A stretch of DNA of 28,925 bases, from contig CAZXUS010000014.1 of assembly GCA_964643985.1 (NCBI GenBank), positions 1-28,925 on the forward strand. Direction: 5' to 3'. This document shows positions 25,331 to 28,925 of the stretch, one piece after another. Source of the stretch: UBA2773 sp964643985. Its GTDB lineage: Bacteria; Patescibacteriota; Minisyncoccia; Moranbacterales; DUUL01. Each line of letters opens with the position of its first letter. Position 1 is the first letter of the stretch. Made by a program: the position numbers and the translations under genes. A model generated the notes under the pieces. The model ran no database searches, was not told the origin of the DNA, and saw only the letters and a list, made by a program, of their open reading frames with translations.

Positions 25331-25831
25331 AAGACTAATTGATTAGGCTGATAAAATATCAGAGATATCTTTTGAAATAATTTTTAATTTTATAATTTTA
25401 TAATTTTTAAATAAATTCTAAATTCTAATTTTTTAAACCTAGTTTTAGAAAAGTTTTAGATTTTGAAAATTATAATCCTGGATTTATCACTGTTGTTCAC
25501 GAATGACATGATTTATTTGAAATTTGAAATTTTTAATTTGTTTGCTCGTCTCGCTGAGGCTTGCCGAGGCGGATTTCTTGTGTTTTGTGTCTTGTATCCT
25601 TCTAGGAAAGATTTTCCTATGATTTTAACTGTTTTTTAAACCACTGATTACTCTTAATAAAAAGAATTTCTTTGAATTTTTTTGTTAATTTGAAATTCGA
25701 TTATTCACATTAATACCATTTTCTACCAAGGCTTTGACATTTGCCTATTTTTAGGTTAGAATAGGTTTTTGCGTTAATTATTATTACAAACCTGTTTCAG
25801 AAAAAACATTTTGCAACAGACTTATTTATTT
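25331..25831. other. Non-coding region between the VirD4-like gene and typA
   Basis: About 500 bases with no gene. A small hairpin lies at 25348-25362 (CTGATA/TATCAG, loop AAA). A very A/T-rich stretch follows, then a short GC-rich island at 25544-25573 (21 of 30 bases G or C) and the typA promoter at the end. No RNA gene was recognised. Confidence 0.6.
25734..25762 (+). promoter_or_regulatory. Promoter of typA
   Basis: Consensus TTGACA (25734-25739), a 17-base spacer and TAGAAT (25757-25762). Predicted start near 25769 and a leader of about 63 bases. This is the best promoter in the window. Confidence 0.75.
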
Positions 25832-27631
25832 ATGGAAATTAGAAATATTGCGATTGTGGCCCATGTTGATCATGGAAAGACTACTTTGACTGATGCTTTA
25901 ATGCGTCAAACCGGGATGGTTTCAGATGATTCTTCAATGGATACGGATGCAATTGAAAAAGAACGAGGAATAACTATTTATTCCAAAAATGCTTCTTTGG
26001 ATTACAAAGATACTAAAATAAACATTGTTGACACTCCTGGACATGCTGATTTTGGTTCAGAAGTGGAGCGAGTTTTGCGAGTGGTTAACTCAGTTGTTTT
26101 AGTGGTGGATGCCCAAGAAGGTCCAATGCCTCAAACCAGGTTCGTTTTAAAAAAATCTTTAGATTTGGGTTTGAAGCCGATTGTAGTTCTAAATAAAATT
26201 GATAAACCAGCAGCTCGGCCAGACGTAGTCGAAGAAATGGTTTATGAACTTTTTTTAGATTTAGGGGCTAATGACGAACAGCTAGATTTTCCAGTTGTTT
26301 ATGCTAATGCTAAAAGCGGAATGGCAACTTTGGATTTGAATAGCCAGGATAGTAATTTATTTCCTTTGCTTGATGTTGTTTTGGAGCGAGTGGAATCAGC
26401 TTCAATCAAGGAGAATGAAGAAGAGGCTGGTGAATTTCGTTTGCAACCTTTTAATTTGGCTTACGATAATTTTTTAGGGAGATTGGCAGTGGTCAGGGTT
26501 TACGAAGGAGTAGTTAAAGTGGGCGATGAAGTTTATATTAAGAAAGATGGCGATGAAATTTCTAAGGCTAAAATTACTAAGATGTTTACTTTTTTTGGGA
26601 CTCAGCGTCAAGAAGTAGAAAAAGCAGTTTCCGGAGATATCGCAATTATTGCTGGATTGCCAGATGTTTATATTGGGCAAACAATTTGTAAAAATCCGGA
26701 ACAGGAAAAATTGCCAAGTATTGATATTGATCAGCCAACTATTACTCTAAACTTTTTAGTGAATAATTCTCCTTTTGCCGGGCAAGATGGTGACTTAGTG
26801 ACCAATATTCAAATTAGAGAGCGTTTAGAAAAAGAATTAGAAGTGAATGTTGGTTTGAAAATTGATTTTTCGGCTAATGATCATTATAAAATTTCTGGAC
26901 GAGGGGAATTGCATATCGCTATTTTAATTGAAAATATGCGAAGAGAAGGCTATGAAATTCAAGTTTCTCAACCGGCAGCGATTGAAGAAATTATCGATGG
27001 ACAAAAATTCGAGCCTTTTGAAGAAGTGACTATCGACGTTAAAGAAGAAAGCACAGGAACGGTCATTGAAAGACTGGGCAAAAGAAAAGGGGTAATGATT
27101 GAAATGAAACCAGTTAACGGAATGATAAGAATGATTTTTGAAGCTCCAACCCGAGGTTTGCTGGGCTATCGAAGTCAGTTCATTGTTGATACCAAAGGTG
27201 AAGGAATTTTTTGTAGTCGATTTTTGGAAATGAGACCCTATGCAGGTTTAATAGAAAAGCGAGAAACTGGATCTATGATCTCGATGATTGCTGGAAAAGC
27301 TTTAGGATATTCTTTATTTAGTTTGCAACAAAGAGGTTCTTTATACATAGGAGCTAGCGTTCAAGTTTACGAAGGAATGGTGATTGGAGATACCTCCAAA
27401 GGAGAAGATATTACAGTCAATCCGATTAAAGGCAAACAGCTAACTAATGTTCGATCTTCTGGAACCGATGAAGCGATTCAATTAATTCCACCAGTTCCAA
27501 TGACGGTGGAACGAGGAATGGAAGTTATGTCTGGGGATGAATATTTAGAAGTTACCCCAAAAAATATTCGACTAAGAAAGCAATGCTTAACGGAAAATGA
27601 AAGAACTATTGCCAATAGGAAGAAAAAATAA
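25832..27631 (+). CDS. typA: Translational GTPase TypA/BipA
   Basis: 599 residues, the usual length. The ATG at 25832 is chosen because the family starts MEIRNIAIVAHVDHGKTTL; an in-frame TTG at 25811 would add seven atypical residues. GTPase motifs are complete: G1 AHVDHGKT (10-17), switch 1 EKERGITI, G3 DTPGH (67-71) and G4 NKID (121-124). Downstream are the EF-Tu-like domain II, two alpha/beta domains (GRGELHIAILIENMRREGYE) and the TypA-specific C-terminal domain (APTRGLLGYRSQF, then the family segment ending SSGTDEAIQL). It binds the ribosome and assists 50S assembly, especially under stress or cold. It is monocistronic, with its own promoter and terminator. Confidence 0.96.
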   Translation: MEIRNIAIVAHVDHGKTTLTDALMRQTGMVSDDSSMDTDAIEKERGITIYSKNASLDYKDTKINIVDTPGHADFGSEVERVLRVVNSVVLVVDAQEGPMPQTRFVLKKSLDLGLKPIVVLNKIDKPAARPDVVEEMVYELFLDLGANDEQLDFPVVYANAKSGMATLDLNSQDSNLFPLLDVVLERVESASIKENEEEAGEFRLQPFNLAYDNFLGRLAVVRVYEGVVKVGDEVYIKKDGDEISKAKITKMFTFFGTQRQEVEKAVSGDIAIIAGLPDVYIGQTICKNPEQEKLPSIDIDQPTITLNFLVNNSPFAGQDGDLVTNIQIRERLEKELEVNVGLKIDFSANDHYKISGRGELHIAILIENMRREGYEIQVSQPAAIEEIIDGQKFEPFEEVTIDVKEESTGTVIERLGKRKGVMIEMKPVNGMIRMIFEAPTRGLLGYRSQFIVDTKGEGIFCSRFLEMRPYAGLIEKRETGSMISMIAGKALGYSLFSLQQRGSLYIGASVQVYEGMVIGDTSKGEDITVNPIKGKQLTNVRSSGTDEAIQLIPPVPMTVERGMEVMSGDEYLEVTPKNIRLRKQCLTENERTIANRKKK

Positions 27632-27654
27632 GCTTGAAGGAAGTGTTTAAATTA

Positions 27655-27682
27655 AAAAAAGAACTCGAGAGGGTTCTTTTTT
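27655..27682 (+). terminator. Intrinsic terminator after typA
   Basis: AAAAAAGAACTC (27655-27666) pairs with GGGTTCTTTTTT (27671-27682) around a GAGA tetraloop. The right arm ends in a run of six T. Confidence 0.85.
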
Positions 27683-27731
27683 GTTGATTTAAAAGTAAGT
27701 GGTCAACGGTGATCGGCGATTTAAAGTTTAA

Positions 27732-27758
27732 TTCAAAATTGAATGGTTTAATTTTGAA
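27732..27758. repeat. Inverted repeat, 9-bp stem
   Basis: TTCAAAATT (27732-27740) is complementary to AATTTTGAA (27750-27758) with a nine-base loop. A/T-rich, so it may be chance. Confidence 0.4.
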
Positions 27759-27778
27759 ACAGTTTTTAATTTAAAATT

Positions 27779-27833
27779 ACCAAAAAGATATCTTAGATAT
27801 CTCAATAGGCCTTTCTGTCAAAGGATTTTTGGT
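27779..27833 (+). other. Possible three-way junction structure
   Basis: An outer stem, ACCAAAAA (27779-27786) with TTTTTGGT (27826-27833), encloses two hairpins: AGATATC/GATATCT (27786-27802, loop TTA) and CCTTT/AAAGG (27810-27824). One base is shared between the outer and first inner stems. It could be a small structured RNA or a second terminator-like structure. Chance is possible in A/T-rich DNA. Confidence 0.35.
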
Positions 27834-27880
27834 CTTGTTGTTGTTAATTGATAAATGCTGATTATTCATTGAATTTAGAT

Positions 27881-27909
27881 TTGCCCCAAACTCAAAATTA
27901 AGCTAAAAT
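27881..27909 (+). promoter_or_regulatory. Promoter of the FISUMP surface protein
   Basis: TTGCCC (27881-27886), a 17-base spacer and TAAAAT (27904-27909). Leader about 105 bases. Confidence 0.5.
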
Positions 27910-28020
27910 ATAGTCAGGTTTAAGAGAAAAATACAAAAATTCTGAAATGCAAGAAACTAAAAAAAGATTTCCAAAAAATTAAAAAACAATTTAAATAAAA
28001 TAAAATTAAACAAAAAGCTA

Positions 28021-28925
28021 TGTTGAAAATAAAAGAATTTATGAAAGCTAAGAAAAGTCGAAGGATTTACATCCCGATCATTTTTCTAACAGTGGGTTTT
28101 CTGGTTTTTTATCAAGTCTTTATTTCCAAAGGGGCTAGTTATGGTTGGCTCCAAGCCGACTGGGCTGGTGGAGCGGACACAGTCAATTTCCCGAACCATA
28201 CTGACAATCAAACTGGCTGGACTAAGTTTTTTTCGAAAGATGATAATGTAGATACCACTACTACTCTAGGAGAAATAACTTTGACTAATTCAGCAACGGA
28301 AGACGAGAATACTCTTGATGCTGATTTTGTGGCTGCGACACAAACCACTGCTTTGAGCGCTAGTGGAGATTTCTATATAAATGGTGACTCAATTCAACTT
28401 AAGAAGCAAGACGGTGTCAGTTGCACGGTCGCTGAGGAGTGCATTAGCGGTGGTTGCTCGGCTAATCTCTGTTATGCACCTTGGTTTTGCGGTGATACTG
28501 TCAGTTATGAAAGTCAAATTTATTCTACTGTGGCAATCGGAACCCAATGCTGGACGGGAGAAAATATGAACGTAGGAACAAAAGTAACTGGAGGAACAAC
28601 AATGACAAACAACGCTATTACAGAAAAACATTGTTATGCCGACAGCGACGCAAATTGTACGACCTACGGAGGACTTTATCAATGGAATGAAGCCATGCAA
28701 TATTCAATCACTGAAGGAGCTCAAGGAATTTGTCCAGCTGATTGGCATATTCCAACTGATGCAGAACAAAACACTCTAGACCAATATCTCGCAACTGGAA
28801 CTTGCAATGCCGTAAGAAGCGGAGCCTGGGATTGCGATCCGGCTGGAACAGCCCTAAAAGCAGGAGGATCTTCTGGTTTTGAAGACTTACTTGCTGGCTA
28901 CCGCAATACTACTGGCTCGTTCTAC
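28021..28925 (+). CDS. Membrane-anchored FISUMP-domain surface protein (3' end outside window)
   Basis: The frame is open to the end of the window; 301 residues are visible. A basic N-terminus (KKSRR) precedes one membrane helix (about 16-35), giving a signal-anchor with the rest outside. Residues about 44-130 (WLQADWAGGAD, then TGWTKFFSKDDNVDTTTTLG) resemble the 'DWSGGA' surface modules common in CPR proteins. A Cys-rich stretch (CTVAEECISGGCSANLCY) follows. From about 165 the pattern is that of the Fibrobacter major paralogous (FISUMP) domain: VAIGTQCWTGENMNVGTKV, CTTYGGLYQWNEAMQY, and GICPADWHIPTDAEQ. An alternative start is Met8 (28042). The gene looks more GC-rich than its neighbours by eye, which may reflect acquisition. 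Function is unknown; adhesion or carbohydrate binding is a guess. Confidence 0.82.

Larger units (their letters stand above)
27632..28020. other. Non-coding region between typA and the FISUMP gene
   Basis: About 390 bases with no convincing gene. It holds the typA terminator, two inverted-repeat structures (27732-27758 and 27779-27833) and a promoter at 27881-27909. Confidence 0.65.

Noticed and set aside
25811..25831. TTG start seven codons upstream for typA
   Set aside because: TypA proteins begin at the MEIRNIAIVAHVDHGK sequence and an ATG is available there (25832).
27947..27982. Eleven-codon frame in the FISUMP leader
   Set aside because: No Shine-Dalgarno site, no overlap with the gene start and no supporting feature; expected by chance.
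28389..28700. Minus-strand frame inside the FISUMP gene
   Set aside because: The + strand frame is open throughout and matches the FISUMP pattern; the reverse frame has no recognisable features.
1..28925. Alternative genetic code (TGA as Gly) used by some CPR lineages
   Set aside because: TGA ends the PrgI gene, and conserved genes (rny, nusB, typA, HU) are full length under the standard bacterial code with no internal TGA.

Overview
This AT-rich window (about one third G+C by eye) looks like a chromosomal segment of a Candidate Phyla Radiation (Patescibacteria) bacterium, probably a Parcubacteria-type lineage. The reasons are the reduced type IV secretion (T4SS)-like gene set with the CPR order (VirB6-like tail, unknown protein, PrgI, split TraC-like piece, VirB4), a DUF5663-like acidic protein next to a VirD4/TraG-like ATPase, a FISUMP surface protein, and A/T-rich start regions mostly without Shine-Dalgarno sites. 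TGG is the only Trp codon seen and TGA acts as a stop, so the code appears standard. The lineage call is inference.

Layout. (1) 1-9903, + strand: a T4SS-like operon. It holds the tail of a probable VirB6/TrbL protein, an unknown soluble protein, PrgI, a TraC-like protein, the VirB4 ATPase, two small membrane proteins (one CPBP-like but lacking the usual catalytic residues), a 945-residue surface protein with aspartate-rich calcium-type motifs, and a membrane-anchored propeller-like protein. (2) 9949-13109, - strand: a surface-glycan operon of one family 2 glycosyltransferase and two tandem O-antigen ligase/polymerase-like proteins. (3) 13110-13626: a divergent intergenic region with nested inverted repeats between two good promoters. 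(4) 13627-16645, + strand: housekeeping genes rpmF, nusB, rny and an HU gene with a terminator. (5) 17016-25330, + strand: four uncharacterised charged proteins followed by a VirD4/TraG-like ATPase. One of these genes is artificially broken by a 100-N scaffold gap whose flanks share 49 identical bases. (6) 25832-27631: typA/bipA with promoter and terminator. (7) 28021-end: the start of a membrane-anchored FISUMP surface protein.

How the genes fit together. Regions 1 and 5 carry the energising ATPases of a T4SS-like machine (VirB4 and a VirD4-like coupling protein), with large surface or charged partners that could be its cargo or envelope parts. Region 2 decorates the cell surface. Region 4 serves translation, RNA turnover and chromosome packing.

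The main unexplained signal is a dispersed intergenic repeat. An 18-base end related to GTGATTGGAAATAGTCCC occurs at five places in the same orientation. At three loci it is paired with an inverted partner to form short MITE-like hairpin elements. One copy supplies the stop codon of the PrgI gene.
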